64,000 nucleotides of DNA from Tumebacillus lacus (GTDB lineage Bacteria; Bacillota; Bacilli; Tumebacillales; Tumebacillaceae): NCBI RefSeq assembly GCF_026410385.1, contig NZ_JAPMLT010000009.1, forward strand, positions 62,001-126,000, written 5' to 3'. The notes under the pieces are model-generated. The model ran no database searches. It worked only from the letters and a program-made list of their open reading frames with translations, and was not told the DNA's origin. The first letter of the stretch is position 1. Each line of letters begins with the position of its first letter. This document shows, one piece after another, positions 56,738-64,000 of the stretch. The position numbers and the translations under genes were made by a program.

Positions 56738-57921
56738 CAGAGCTCTCCTCCAGTCGGTATTGTGCACGTCACCACCGCGCCCTCTCCGGCGCGCGACACC
56801 ACATCCAGCGTCCCCTGATGGGCCGCGATCCGCTCTTGCATCGTCCGCAGGCCAAACCCGAACAGGCTGTCAGCCATCCCGATCCCGTCATCCTCGATGC
56901 GCAGTTGCACAGAGTCGGGCCCATAGCAGAGCCGGATCAGCACCGTCATCGCCCGCCCGTGCCGCTTGGCGTTGGTCAGCGACTCCTGCAGACAGCGAAT
57001 CAAGGTCAGCCGGACCGGCGTCGCCACCTCGTACTCCTCGCCCTCCGTATACAGCGAGATCTTCGTGGCCGTATGCACCGCAAACTCCCCGGCGATCGCC
57101 GCCAGCGTATGCCCGAGACGCTCTTCCTCCGTCGGCGCGATCTGGTGGATGTTGCGACGTACCTCATCCAGCCCGCCCCGCGTCACATCGCGGAGCACCT
57201 CCAGTTTTTCCTTGGCCTTTTCCGGGACGCTGTCGACCAGATACATCACCGCGTCCATCCCCATGATCACCGAGGTCAGCGTGTGCCCCACCGTGTCATG
57301 CAACTCGCGCGCCATCCGGTTGCGCTCCTCCAGCAACGTGACCTGCTCGACCTGCTGGGCGTACTGCATCAACGCTTGGTTCTGCTCTTCGATCAACTGG
57401 TACTGCCGCTGATTTTCATGCAGCAGCGTGCGCATCTGCTCGTGCGACGAGAGCACGCGGGAAAACGCATACCCGATCAAAAACGCGACCTGCCCGCCGA
57501 CCATCATCTCCCACACGCCGTGCCAGGACTGCAACCCGAGCAAAGGCCCCAAGGCAGGCAAGACGAGCACAAACAGCGGCGCCACCCACCAGACCATCCG
57601 CTGCACGCTCAAAAATCCGACCAACGTCAACGGCAGGATCAAAAACGTGGAGTGAGCGTCGAGCACCCCGTTCACGTACACGGCAAACAGCCCGCTGGTC
57701 AGCGCCTCTGTCCACACAAACAACGTGCGGTGCGTCGCTCCCGGTCGCCAGAACAACAGCGGCAACAAAAAGCAGAGCACCTGCGCCAAACGAAACAGCG
57801 CGCCAGACGACACCTGCGGCAACAACTCCGTAAAGATCACCCAATGCCCGAGAAACCAGGACAGGCGAATCATATAAAAAAGCCAATTGGACCAATGCCA
57901 ATCTCGCAAATTTGTGAGCAT
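56737..57921 (-). CDS. NarL-type sensor histidine kinase (HisKA_3)
   Basis: A 394-residue kinase. N-terminal ~165 residues contain about five to six helices with little extracytoplasmic loop, an intramembrane-sensing layout. The H-box is 'RNRMARELHDTVGHTLTSVI', the N-box is 'QESLTNAKRHGRAM', and the G-boxes are 'IEDDGIGMADSLFGFGLRTM', all intact. The gene is translationally coupled to its response regulator. GGAG lies 9 nt upstream of ATG 57921. Divergent from the ABC exporter. Close in plan to the second kinase at 59958. Confidence 0.92.
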   Translation of the reverse strand: MLTNLRDWHWSNWLFYMIRLSWFLGHWVIFTELLPQVSSGALFRLAQVLCFLLPLLFWRPGATHRTLFVWTEALTSGLFAVYVNGVLDAHSTFLILPLTLVGFLSVQRMVWWVAPLFVLVLPALGPLLGLQSWHGVWEMMVGGQVAFLIGYAFSRVLSSHEQMRTLLHENQRQYQLIEEQNQALMQYAQQVEQVTLLEERNRMARELHDTVGHTLTSVIMGMDAVMYLVDSVPEKAKEKLEVLRDVTRGGLDEVRRNIHQIAPTEEERLGHTLAAIAGEFAVHTATKISLYTEGEEYEVATPVRLTLIRCLQESLTNAKRHGRAMTVLIRLCYGPDSVQLRIEDDGIGMADSLFGFGLRTMQERIAAHQGTLDVVSRAGEGAVVTCTIPTGGEL

Positions 57922-58010
57922 GTTCTCAGACTCCTGAACAGTCTTTTCCTTTATACTGCTATTGTACGACAAATGATCCGGAAAGTCGTAGTGTCATTCC
58001 TCACCCTGTT

Positions 58011-58027
58011 CATATGACAGTCATATG
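58011..58027. promoter_or_regulatory. 17-bp palindrome upstream of the ABC exporter
   Basis: CATATGAC (58011-58018) A GTCATATG (58020-58027) is a perfect inverted repeat centred 36 nt before the ATPase start codon, between the divergent kinase and exporter genes. It is a plausible site for the NarL-type regulator. Confidence 0.5.
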
Positions 58028-58054
58028 ACTTTTTCCAAAATAAAGGAGGCCTCT

Positions 58055-58975
58055 ATGACTCAGCCTGCCGTTCAGATCCGTCATCTCACCAAACGGATCG
58101 GCTCCAAAACTCTCGTCGAAGATCTGACGTTTGACGTGCCCCAAGGTCAGGTCTTCGGTTTTCTCGGTCCAAACGGTGCCGGCAAAACGACGACGATCCG
58201 CATGATCATGGGCTTGATCTCGATCACAGAAGGTCAGGTGCTCGTCCAAGGGCTCGACGTGTCCCGCCAGTTCGAAGAAGCGATGCGCCACATCGGCGCC
58301 ATCGTGGAAAACCCGGAGATGTACAAATTTTTAACCGGCTGGCAAAATCTCGTCCACTTTGCCCGCATGTCGCAAGGCGTGCCAGAGTCGCGCATCCGCG
58401 AAGTGGTCGAACTCGTCGGCCTCGAACAGCGCATCCATGACAAAGTCAAAACGTACTCGCTCGGCATGCGTCAACGCCTCGGTCTCGCCCAAGCTCTGCT
58501 CCACCGCCCGTCGGTGCTGATCCTGGACGAGCCGACCAACGGGCTCGACCCGGCCGGCATCCGCGAACTGCGCGACCACCTGCGCCGACTGGCGGAGCAG
58601 GAAGGCATCGCCGTGATCGTCTCCTCGCACCTGCTCACCGAGATGGAGTTGATGTGCGATCAAGTCGCGATCATCCAAAACGGCCGCCTCGTCTCGATCA
58701 AAGACCTGCGCGAGATGATCGGCGACGGCGACGAATTGACATTGCGCATCGAGACCTCCCGGCTCGCCGAGGCGGAGGCGTTGCTGCGCGAGACCTGCCA
58801 ACGCCAGGTCCTTCGCGACGGACAAGCTCTGTCGATCACCGTCACGCGCGCGATGATCCCGGAGATCAACCGCACGCTGGTCCAAAACGGCTATGACGTC
58901 TACAGCCTGCACACGGTCTCCCAAACGTTGGAAGACCGATTCCTGGAAGTGACGGGGAGGGGTCCGATTGCTTAA
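58055..58975 (+). CDS. ABC transporter ATP-binding protein (ABC-2 exporter type)
   Basis: A 306-residue ATPase. Walker A is 'FLGPNGAGKTTTIRMIMGLI', the Q-loop region is 'GAIVENPEMYKFLTGWQNLV', the signature is 'YSLGMRQRLGLAQALL', and Walker B is 'VLILDEPTNGLDPAGIREL' with the H-loop 'VIVSSHLLTEM'. The C-terminal ~90-residue extension is typical of bacitracin/lantibiotic-type exporters (BcrA-like). GGAGG lies 5 nt upstream of ATG 58055. Its stop overlaps the permease start. Confidence 0.94.
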   Translation: MTQPAVQIRHLTKRIGSKTLVEDLTFDVPQGQVFGFLGPNGAGKTTTIRMIMGLISITEGQVLVQGLDVSRQFEEAMRHIGAIVENPEMYKFLTGWQNLVHFARMSQGVPESRIREVVELVGLEQRIHDKVKTYSLGMRQRLGLAQALLHRPSVLILDEPTNGLDPAGIRELRDHLRRLAEQEGIAVIVSSHLLTEMELMCDQVAIIQNGRLVSIKDLREMIGDGDELTLRIETSRLAEAEALLRETCQRQVLRDGQALSITVTRAMIPEINRTLVQNGYDVYSLHTVSQTLEDRFLEVTGRGPIA

Positions 58976-59912
58976 TCTCGTTCGCAATGAAAACATGAAA
59001 ATCTACCGCCGTGCCCGCACATGGGTCTTTTTCGGCCTGATCCTGTTCGCCCTGCTGATCCAAGCGGCGTTCACCCTGCGGACCGCCCAAGGCACCGAGC
59101 ACCGCGACTGGCAGCAAGAGATCGCCCGGGAGACGCAGATCATCGAAGAGCGGCTGCAAAATCCCGAGCTTCAGATGCCGCCGGAACAACGCCGCGAGCA
59201 AGAGCTCCAGCTCGCCGTCAACCGCTATCATCTCGATCACGAGATCTCACCGTTCGCGCACAACGCGTGGAAATTTACCAAAAACTCCGCCGCCATCGTC
59301 GCGTTGATCACCTTGTTCACCATCGTCGTCGCAGGCGATATCGTCGCAGCCGAGTTTGGCTGGGGCACGATCAAACTGCTGCTGATCCGCCCTGCCTCGC
59401 GAACCAAGATCCTCTTCGCGAAATATCTCGCCGTCCTGCTTTTCGCCTTCCTGATGCTGATCATGCTGCTCGGATGCTCCTTCCTGATCGGCGGCGCACT
59501 GTTCGGCTTTGCGGGGGGTGACCAGCCCTACCTGTCCCTGCGCGACACCGGGATCACCGAGACCACCGTGGCCAAAAACGCGCTGCTCACCTTCGCCTTG
59601 GAGCCTGTCTCGCTGGTGATGTTCGCCACCGTCGCCTTCGTGATCTCCGCCGCGTTCCGCTCGTCGTCGATGGCGATCGGCGTGTCGATGCTGACGATGT
59701 TCCTCGGCCAGATGATCGTCGGCCTGCTCGCCCGCTTCGACTGGGTGCAGTACCTGTTGTTCGCCAACCTCAACCTGATGCAGTACTTCGAAGGAGCCCC
59801 CGTCGTTCCGACGATGACGTTGCCGTTCTCACTGGGAATCAACCTGCTCTACTTCGTCGTCCTGCACGGGATCGGCTGGCTCTTGTTCACCAAACGCGAC
59901 GTCGCCGCTTAA
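58968..59912 (+). CDS. ABC-2 type transporter permease
   Basis: A 314-residue permease with six helices ('WVFFGLILFALLIQAAF', 'AAIVALITLFTIVVAGDIVA', 'AEFGWGTIKLLLIRPASRTK'). A ~75-residue loop follows TM1. The motif GTIKLLLIRPxSR is characteristic of BcrB/ABC-2 permeases. TTG 58968 lies inside the ATPase 3' end with GAGGGG 5 nt upstream, so the pair is translationally coupled. With the ATPase it probably exports a peptide or lipid-like toxic compound. Confidence 0.92.
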   Translation: MLNLVRNENMKIYRRARTWVFFGLILFALLIQAAFTLRTAQGTEHRDWQQEIARETQIIEERLQNPELQMPPEQRREQELQLAVNRYHLDHEISPFAHNAWKFTKNSAAIVALITLFTIVVAGDIVAAEFGWGTIKLLLIRPASRTKILFAKYLAVLLFAFLMLIMLLGCSFLIGGALFGFAGGDQPYLSLRDTGITETTVAKNALLTFALEPVSLVMFATVAFVISAAFRSSSMAIGVSMLTMFLGQMIVGLLARFDWVQYLLFANLNLMQYFEGAPVVPTMTLPFSLGINLLYFVVLHGIGWLLFTKRDVAA

Positions 59913-59952
59913 AAAAAGACCAACGGGCTCCTTCCAAGCCGGTTGGTCTTTT
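59912..59952. terminator. Bidirectional terminator between exporter and second kinase
   Basis: AAAAAGACCAAC pairs with GTTGGTCTTTTT around an inner GGGCTCCTTCCAAGCC stretch. Confidence 0.85.
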
Positions 59953-59957
59953 TCACA

Positions 59958-61139
59958 TCAAGACACGGTCGGCACCGCGCACGTCACGACCAGCCCGCCG
60001 CCGTCCTCGCACCACAGCCGAAGTTCGCCTCGCAACGATTGCAGCCGCTCCTCGACCGACCGGATCGTCAGCCCGGTCGTGCCTTCCGGGTACGTGCCGT
60101 TGTCCCGCACGGTCAGCCGGACGCCGTTCTGCTCAAACTCCAGCGCGACCGACACACGGGTCGCATGTCCCATCCGCTTGGCATGGGTCAGTGACTCCTG
60201 CAGACAGCGGATCAGCGTCAGTTGCAACTGGGCCGGCAGCATCCGCTCTTCGCCGACCGTGTCGACGTGCACCTGCGTCGCCGTGTGCAAGGCAAACTCC
60301 GACGCGATCTTGGCAAAGTGGCACGACAGCGTCACGTCCACCGCATCAGGCGCCATCTGGTGGATGTTGCGACGCACCTCTTCCAGCCCGTTTCGCGTCA
60401 CGCCGCGCAGCACGTCCAGCTTGGTTTTCGCCTGCTCGGGTGCCACATCGATCAGACAGATCACCGCGTCGAGCCCGACCGTGACCGAGGTGTACGTATG
60501 TCCGATCGTATCGTGCAGCTCGCGGGCGATCCGGTTGCGCTCCTCGTGCAGAGTCATGTCTTCGATCTGTTGCGCATACTCGACCAACGCCTCGTTTTGC
60601 CGCTGGATCAACGCCGTCTGCCGCCTGTTTTCGTCGAGCAGCTTTTTCGTGCGCCCGTACGCATCAAACGCGCGGTTCAACGAGATGCCAAGACCGTAGA
60701 GCAACGCGTTGTTGAACACGTAAAACACGCCCTCGATCACCGGGAGCCCCGCGAGCAGCGCGCCTGAAAACGGCAGCACCACCACGAACGCCAACACCGA
60801 CCACAACAGCGTTTTGCGGTGAAAATAATACCCGGCCACCAACGCCGGCACCACCAGCAGGGAGTTTCCTTCCCCCATCGCGTGCGCCGCATAGAGGGAG
60901 AGGCCACCGGTGATCACCATCTCCGCCAGCGGATAGCGCCACAGATGCACATAGCCCGGCCGCCAAAACAAATGCGGCAACAGAATCGCGACCGCCGTCA
61001 GCCAAAACAGATGCTCGGGCTGATCGGCGTGCTTGGGCTCCACTTTCAAATCGATGGCATGAATGCTTAACCAGATCGAGCGGATGATCATCATCAGCGT
61101 CGCAATCCCGGTCCATCGACCGATCCAACTCTCGCTCAT
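59958..61139 (-). CDS. Second NarL-type histidine kinase, ATP-binding region degraded
   Basis: A 393-residue protein with the same layout as the kinase at 56737-57921: multiple N-terminal helices, then the H-box 'RNRIARELHDTIGHTYTSVT' with His intact. The N-box reads 'QESLTHAKRMGHAT', with His where the essential Asn normally sits. The G-box reads 'VRDNGTYPEGTTGLTIRSV', without the DxGxG pattern. It may be a pseudokinase or a phosphotransfer/phosphatase partner of the nearby response regulator. No regulator gene of its own. AGGAG lies 10 nt upstream of ATG 61139. Confidence 0.85.
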   Translation of the reverse strand: MSESWIGRWTGIATLMMIIRSIWLSIHAIDLKVEPKHADQPEHLFWLTAVAILLPHLFWRPGYVHLWRYPLAEMVITGGLSLYAAHAMGEGNSLLVVPALVAGYYFHRKTLLWSVLAFVVVLPFSGALLAGLPVIEGVFYVFNNALLYGLGISLNRAFDAYGRTKKLLDENRRQTALIQRQNEALVEYAQQIEDMTLHEERNRIARELHDTIGHTYTSVTVGLDAVICLIDVAPEQAKTKLDVLRGVTRNGLEEVRRNIHQMAPDAVDVTLSCHFAKIASEFALHTATQVHVDTVGEERMLPAQLQLTLIRCLQESLTHAKRMGHATRVSVALEFEQNGVRLTVRDNGTYPEGTTGLTIRSVEERLQSLRGELRLWCEDGGGLVVTCAVPTVS

Positions 61140-61205
61140 CCCAGATTGTCTCCTATTCCGATACACAGATTCCTCGTCTCTATTGTACTGGAAACGGCGA
61201 CCGGG

Positions 61206-61234
61206 AAAAGCCCCCTTTTAAAAAAAGGGGGCTG
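61206..61234 (-). terminator. Terminator of the second sigma/anti-sigma operon
   Basis: AGCCCCC pairs with GGGGGCT around TTTTAAAAAA and is followed by TTTTCCC on the minus strand. It begins 5 nt after the stop. Confidence 0.75.
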
Positions 61235-61238
61235 GACA

Positions 61239-62636
61239 TTAAGGATTTTCCGAATAGGGCGTGACTTCTTCAACCGTGCCGTTCGGCACATGATAACGCA
61301 ATTGCCATTTTTGATTGGTCCGCGTGCCGATGTAGATGTCTTTCTCAACCACACCTTCGGCAAACGTCTGCCGCAACAGCAACGAGTCGCGGTAAAGCAC
61401 GCCTTGCTTTTGGAAAATTTGCTTCGGCTCCTCCCCGATCGCCACCCGCCACAGCGTGACCGTGCCTCTTGAGTCGGTCCCCGGCTGTTCGCCCGGCTCC
61501 ATCACAAACGAGGAGATCACAAACTCCTGAAGGCCCTCGCTCTGCAGATCCATCACCAGCGTTTGATTGCCTTCGACGCCCGGCAACATCGGCTTGTTCT
61601 GCCCGGTGGCCAGATCATAGCGATACAATTTCATCGAGCCGTTGTTGTACGTTCCCGGCCCAGGCTCAATGCCGTTCAGCCCGGCACCGGTCGCATAGAG
61701 GATCTGATCGCGCGACTGCATCACGATCTCAACGCCGCCGCTCTCCGACTGCGCGACAGTCCGCCACTCGTCGCCGCTGCGCAGGAGCACCTTGTACCAG
61801 TTGCTGATCGTCAACTGCCCTCCGACCGACGAGACCTTGTTGAACATCATATCTTGGTTTGCCAAGATGACCCTCGACTCACCCGACTGCAGATCATAGC
61901 TGTACACCATTTGTTCCTTCGAACCAGAGTTGTAGCCGAGATAGATCAGCGCAGACCGGCCCTGCTCCTCCCAGATCGTCAACCCGCTCGACCAGTTGCC
62001 TTCCAACATCAGCTCTTTGACAGACAGATCCTCCGCGTTGACCAGCCAGACCGGCTTTTGCTCCTCGTACTGCACCGCACCGATGTATTGGAACACCAGG
62101 TACGTGTCTTGGACTTCGACCAGATTGATATCGCGAGTCGGCGCATCGAACAGCCGATGCTTTTCCTCGCCGTCGCGCGCCAGATAAAACGCATCTCCGT
62201 CGCGGACGACATCATAGCTCAACTCTGGATGGTAATAGACCAACTCGTACCCTTGCTCGCGATACAGCTTATCTTTCATCTCGCGGACATAATACTCATT
62301 GACGACGTCCTGCTGCGGTGCCCCCACCGCATCCTTGCCCTCCTCCTGCTCCGGCTGCGACAACGACGGGAGACCCTGTTGTGACCCGTCCGAGGGAGCT
62401 CCCTCCTTCACCGAACCGCCCCAGTTCGGGACCAAGATCAGAGCTGCCACTGCCGCACTCGCCAGCACGCCCGCCATCGGCATCCGGCGTCCAAACCGCC
62501 GCTTGCGTTTCGCCTGCCGCATCAGCTTCTCCCAGCCTCGCGCTCTTTTTTGCGCCAGTTCATAGTCGGACGGGCTGTATTTGCTCGCTTCAAACGCTTG
62601 TTCCAACGACTCAGGTACCGGAAGTCGATCCGACAT
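61239..62636 (-). CDS. Probable anti-sigma factor / membrane sensor partner of the adjacent ECF sigma
   Basis: A 465-residue single-pass protein. The cytosolic N-terminus is ~60 residues ('LEQAFEASKYSPSDYELAQK') and lacks the zinc H-C-C motif. One helix at about 70-88 ('MAGVLASAAVAALILVPNWG') precedes a ~370-residue extracytoplasmic domain with repeated beta-strand patterns ('EDLSVKELMLEGNWSSGLTI', 'TGAGLNGIEPGPGTYNNGSM'), perhaps a beta-propeller. It overlaps the sigma gene by 26 nt. Role as anti-sigma is inferred from position and topology. ATG 62636 has GGGAGGAG 9 nt upstream. Confidence 0.75.
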   Translation of the reverse strand: MSDRLPVPESLEQAFEASKYSPSDYELAQKRARGWEKLMRQAKRKRRFGRRMPMAGVLASAAVAALILVPNWGGSVKEGAPSDGSQQGLPSLSQPEQEEGKDAVGAPQQDVVNEYYVREMKDKLYREQGYELVYYHPELSYDVVRDGDAFYLARDGEEKHRLFDAPTRDINLVEVQDTYLVFQYIGAVQYEEQKPVWLVNAEDLSVKELMLEGNWSSGLTIWEEQGRSALIYLGYNSGSKEQMVYSYDLQSGESRVILANQDMMFNKVSSVGGQLTISNWYKVLLRSGDEWRTVAQSESGGVEIVMQSRDQILYATGAGLNGIEPGPGTYNNGSMKLYRYDLATGQNKPMLPGVEGNQTLVMDLQSEGLQEFVISSFVMEPGEQPGTDSRGTVTLWRVAIGEEPKQIFQKQGVLYRDSLLLRQTFAEGVVEKDIYIGTRTNQKWQLRYHVPNGTVEEVTPYSENP

Positions 62637-63165
62637 AGAGAAATTCTCCTCCCTCTTCCCAATTTTCACGCAACTTCAGAATCGCTCGATGAGCCAACAG
62701 CCGCACGCGCCCTTCGTTCGTGCCGAGGATCGTCGCCGTATCGGCCACGGAAAACTCGTGGATATACCGCAGCAACACCACGTTCCGATAATGCTCCGGC
62801 AGCCGCTGCAGTTCGCTCATCAACTGCTCGTGCAACACTTTGCGCTCCCACTCGCCGTCGAGGGTATACGCGCCCTGTTCGACGGTGCGCACCTCTTGCT
62901 CGTACTGCTCATAGATCTTTTTGCGCCGGAAAAACTTCCGCCACATCGAGTTGAGATGATGATGCGCGATGGCAAACAACCACGTCTTGTACCCGCACTC
63001 GCCTCGAAACTTGCCAAAGGAGCGATAGGCTTGCAAAAAGATATCCTGCACAAGATCTTCCACTTCGTCTGTATTTCGAACCGATTGCCAAATGTATCGG
63101 TACATGTCGCCGTAGTACGTATGATAGAGCTCGCGAAACACGTCTTCCTGACTCTGATTCCCCAC
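62611..63165 (-). CDS. ECF RNA polymerase sigma factor (second)
   Basis: A 184-residue sigma-70-like factor. Region 2 is 'YYGDMYRYIWQSVRNTDEVE' and 'DLVQDIFLQAYRSFGKFRGE' with 'YKTWLFAIAHHHLNSMWRKF'. Region 4 is 'LQRLPEHYRNVVLLRYIHEF' followed by 'SVADTATILGTNEGRVRLLA'. First gene of a pair with a membrane protein. Unlike the 22.8-kb sigma gene, I see no clear AAC...CGT autoregulatory promoter upstream; only a TTGAAAC that lacks a matching -10. Confidence 0.92.
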   Translation of the reverse strand: MGNQSQEDVFRELYHTYYGDMYRYIWQSVRNTDEVEDLVQDIFLQAYRSFGKFRGECGYKTWLFAIAHHHLNSMWRKFFRRKKIYEQYEQEVRTVEQGAYTLDGEWERKVLHEQLMSELQRLPEHYRNVVLLRYIHEFSVADTATILGTNEGRVRLLAHRAILKLRENWEEGGEFLYVGSTSGT

Positions 63166-63240
63166 ACCCGTGCCCCCTTTCTGACAGAGTAGTGGTCACG
63201 ACTTCACTCTGCGTTTCAATTTTATACCAAAAAAGACACA

Positions 63241-63276
63241 AAAAAGAGACCGGAACCACTCTCCCGGTCTCTTTTT
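63241..63276 (-). terminator. Terminator of murC
   Basis: AAAAAGAGACCGG pairs with CCGGTCTCTTTTT around a 10-nt loop. T-run on the minus strand. Confidence 0.9.
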
Positions 63277-63290
63277 GGCCGTCCCTGCTC

Positions 63291-64000
63291 TTAATACGCT
63301 TTGATCTTCAACAGGTGCTCGCCCAAAGAGCGCACGTCGCCCGCACCCATCGTCAGGACCAGTCCGCTGCGGCGACTGAGTTCGCCTTGCAAACGCTCCG
63401 TGCCTTCGTCGAGCGTGTTGACAACATGCACCTTCGTGCCGAGCTCCTCGATGCGGCGTGCCAGCGTCCACGTCAGCTCTTCCGCACGGTCGCCCGTCTC
63501 GCGGGCCGATTGGAAGACCTTGACCAGCATCACTTCATCAGACAGCGTCAACGCCTCTGCAAACTCCTCCAGGAACGCCAGCGTGCGCGATACGGTGTGC
63601 GGTTGGAAGACGGTGAGCAAATGATCGGTCGGGAACGACTTTTTCACCGCTGCGAGCGTGGTTTCGATCTCGCTCGGATGGTGCGCATAGTCGTCATAGA
63701 CCTCCACGCCTTCCACTTCGCCCAAGTAATCAAATCGGCGATAAACACCGCCAAAATTGCCAAACGCCGCCTGCACGTCCGCGAACGGAACGCCCTGCAG
63801 ACGGGACAGCGCGATCGTCGCCAGCGCGTTGAGCACGTTGTGCGTGCCGAGCGCCCGCATCGAGACGGTGCCGAGTGCCACGCCTTGCTCCCACACGGTA
63901 AACGTCAGGTGGCCGCGGTGCTCGGTGACATCGGTGGCATAGATGTCGTTCGTCGCTTCCAGACCAAAGTACACCGTCCGGCCCTTGGTCACGAGACGAC
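63291..64000 (-). CDS. murC: UDP-N-acetylmuramate-L-alanine ligase, C-terminal part
   Basis: The open frame enters from the right edge and gives the last ~236 residues of MurC, which adds L-Ala to UDP-MurNAc in peptidoglycan synthesis. Visible motifs: 'GTHNVLNALATIALSRLQG' of the central domain, and 'FGGVYRRFDYLGEVEGVEVY' followed by 'DDYAHHPSEIETTLAAVK' in the C-terminal Mur ligase domain. The nucleotide-binding N-terminus lies beyond position 64000. Confidence 0.95.
   Translation of the reverse strand, partial: RLVTKGRTVYFGLEATNDIYATDVTEHRGHLTFTVWEQGVALGTVSMRALGTHNVLNALATIALSRLQGVPFADVQAAFGNFGGVYRRFDYLGEVEGVEVYDDYAHHPSEIETTLAAVKKSFPTDHLLTVFQPHTVSRTLAFLEEFAEALTLSDEVMLVKVFQSARETGDRAEELTWTLARRIEELGTKVHVVNTLDEGTERLQGELSRRSGLVLTMGAGDVRSLGEHLLKIKAY

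Noticed and set aside
1-64000. Insertion sequences, prophage or rRNA/tRNA genes
   Set aside because: No transposase, integrase, terminal repeat pair with target duplication, phage structural gene or conserved rRNA/tRNA sequence was recognised on either strand.

Overview
This window reads as the chromosome of a GC-rich, spore-forming member of the Bacillota (Firmicutes). The support is a GerA-type spore germinant receptor subunit at the left edge, an arginyl-tRNA synthetase T-box leader, a ydaO-type c-di-AMP riboswitch, an SdpR/SdpI pair, a BpsA/BpsB polyketide operon, PadR and TrmB regulators, Gram-positive signal peptides, and strong GGAGG-type ribosome binding sites, often in front of TTG or GTG starts. 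The overall flavour fits Alicyclobacillaceae such as Tumebacillus, but that placement is an inference and not a database result. I saw no rRNA, tRNA, CRISPR array, prophage or insertion sequence.

Layout, 1-13 kb: partial gerA-type gene (minus); a small membrane protein plus alpha/beta hydrolase operon; an iron/2-oxoglutarate oxygenase with a cre-like site; rpsF-rpsR without the usual ssb between them; an MltG-like membrane protein; bpsA-bpsB (alkylpyrone synthesis and methylation); a FixG-like membrane redox protein; TerC; and a PadR regulator divergent from an RND efflux pump with a perfect PadR-type operator between them. 13-20 kb: cold-shock protein, M32 carboxypeptidase, and two adjacent large secreted paralogues of unknown function. 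A third, shorter relative lies at 44.6 kb.

20-33 kb: sdpI/sdpR, an ECF sigma/anti-sigma pair with a recognisable autoregulatory promoter, a cyanophycinase-like peptidase, tenA, an unknown gene behind a LexA-like box, an OpuC-type osmolyte ABC transporter (ATPase-CBS plus fused permease/binding protein) controlled by a c-di-AMP riboswitch with two tandem terminators, proC, and assorted small enzymes.

33-50 kb: rlmD, an MFS exporter, a MazG-like pyrophosphatase, a RecS-type RecQ helicase carrying C-terminal HEAT repeats, a repeat-bearing partner gene, a 5'-3' exonuclease, enoyl-CoA hydratase, nitroreductase, HD-GYP protein, SDR, an M2/M3-like metallopeptidase and a PAS histidine kinase. 50-64 kb: T-box-argS-trmB-like, DUF2157/GDYXXLXY membrane pair, class I fumarase, a NarL-type two-component pair, an ABC exporter, a second NarL-type kinase with a degraded ATP-binding region, a second ECF sigma/anti-sigma pair, and the C-terminal part of murC.

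Functional themes are envelope stress and export (RND, ABC-2, two ECF systems, SdpI), osmotic homeostasis through c-di-AMP (OpuC), and secreted proteins. The most novel material is the three-member secreted family sharing the DHxNxDRN...WDxxE(V/I)FNGY signature, followed by the LexA-boxed unknown gene, the degenerate second histidine kinase and the RecQ-HEAT fusion.
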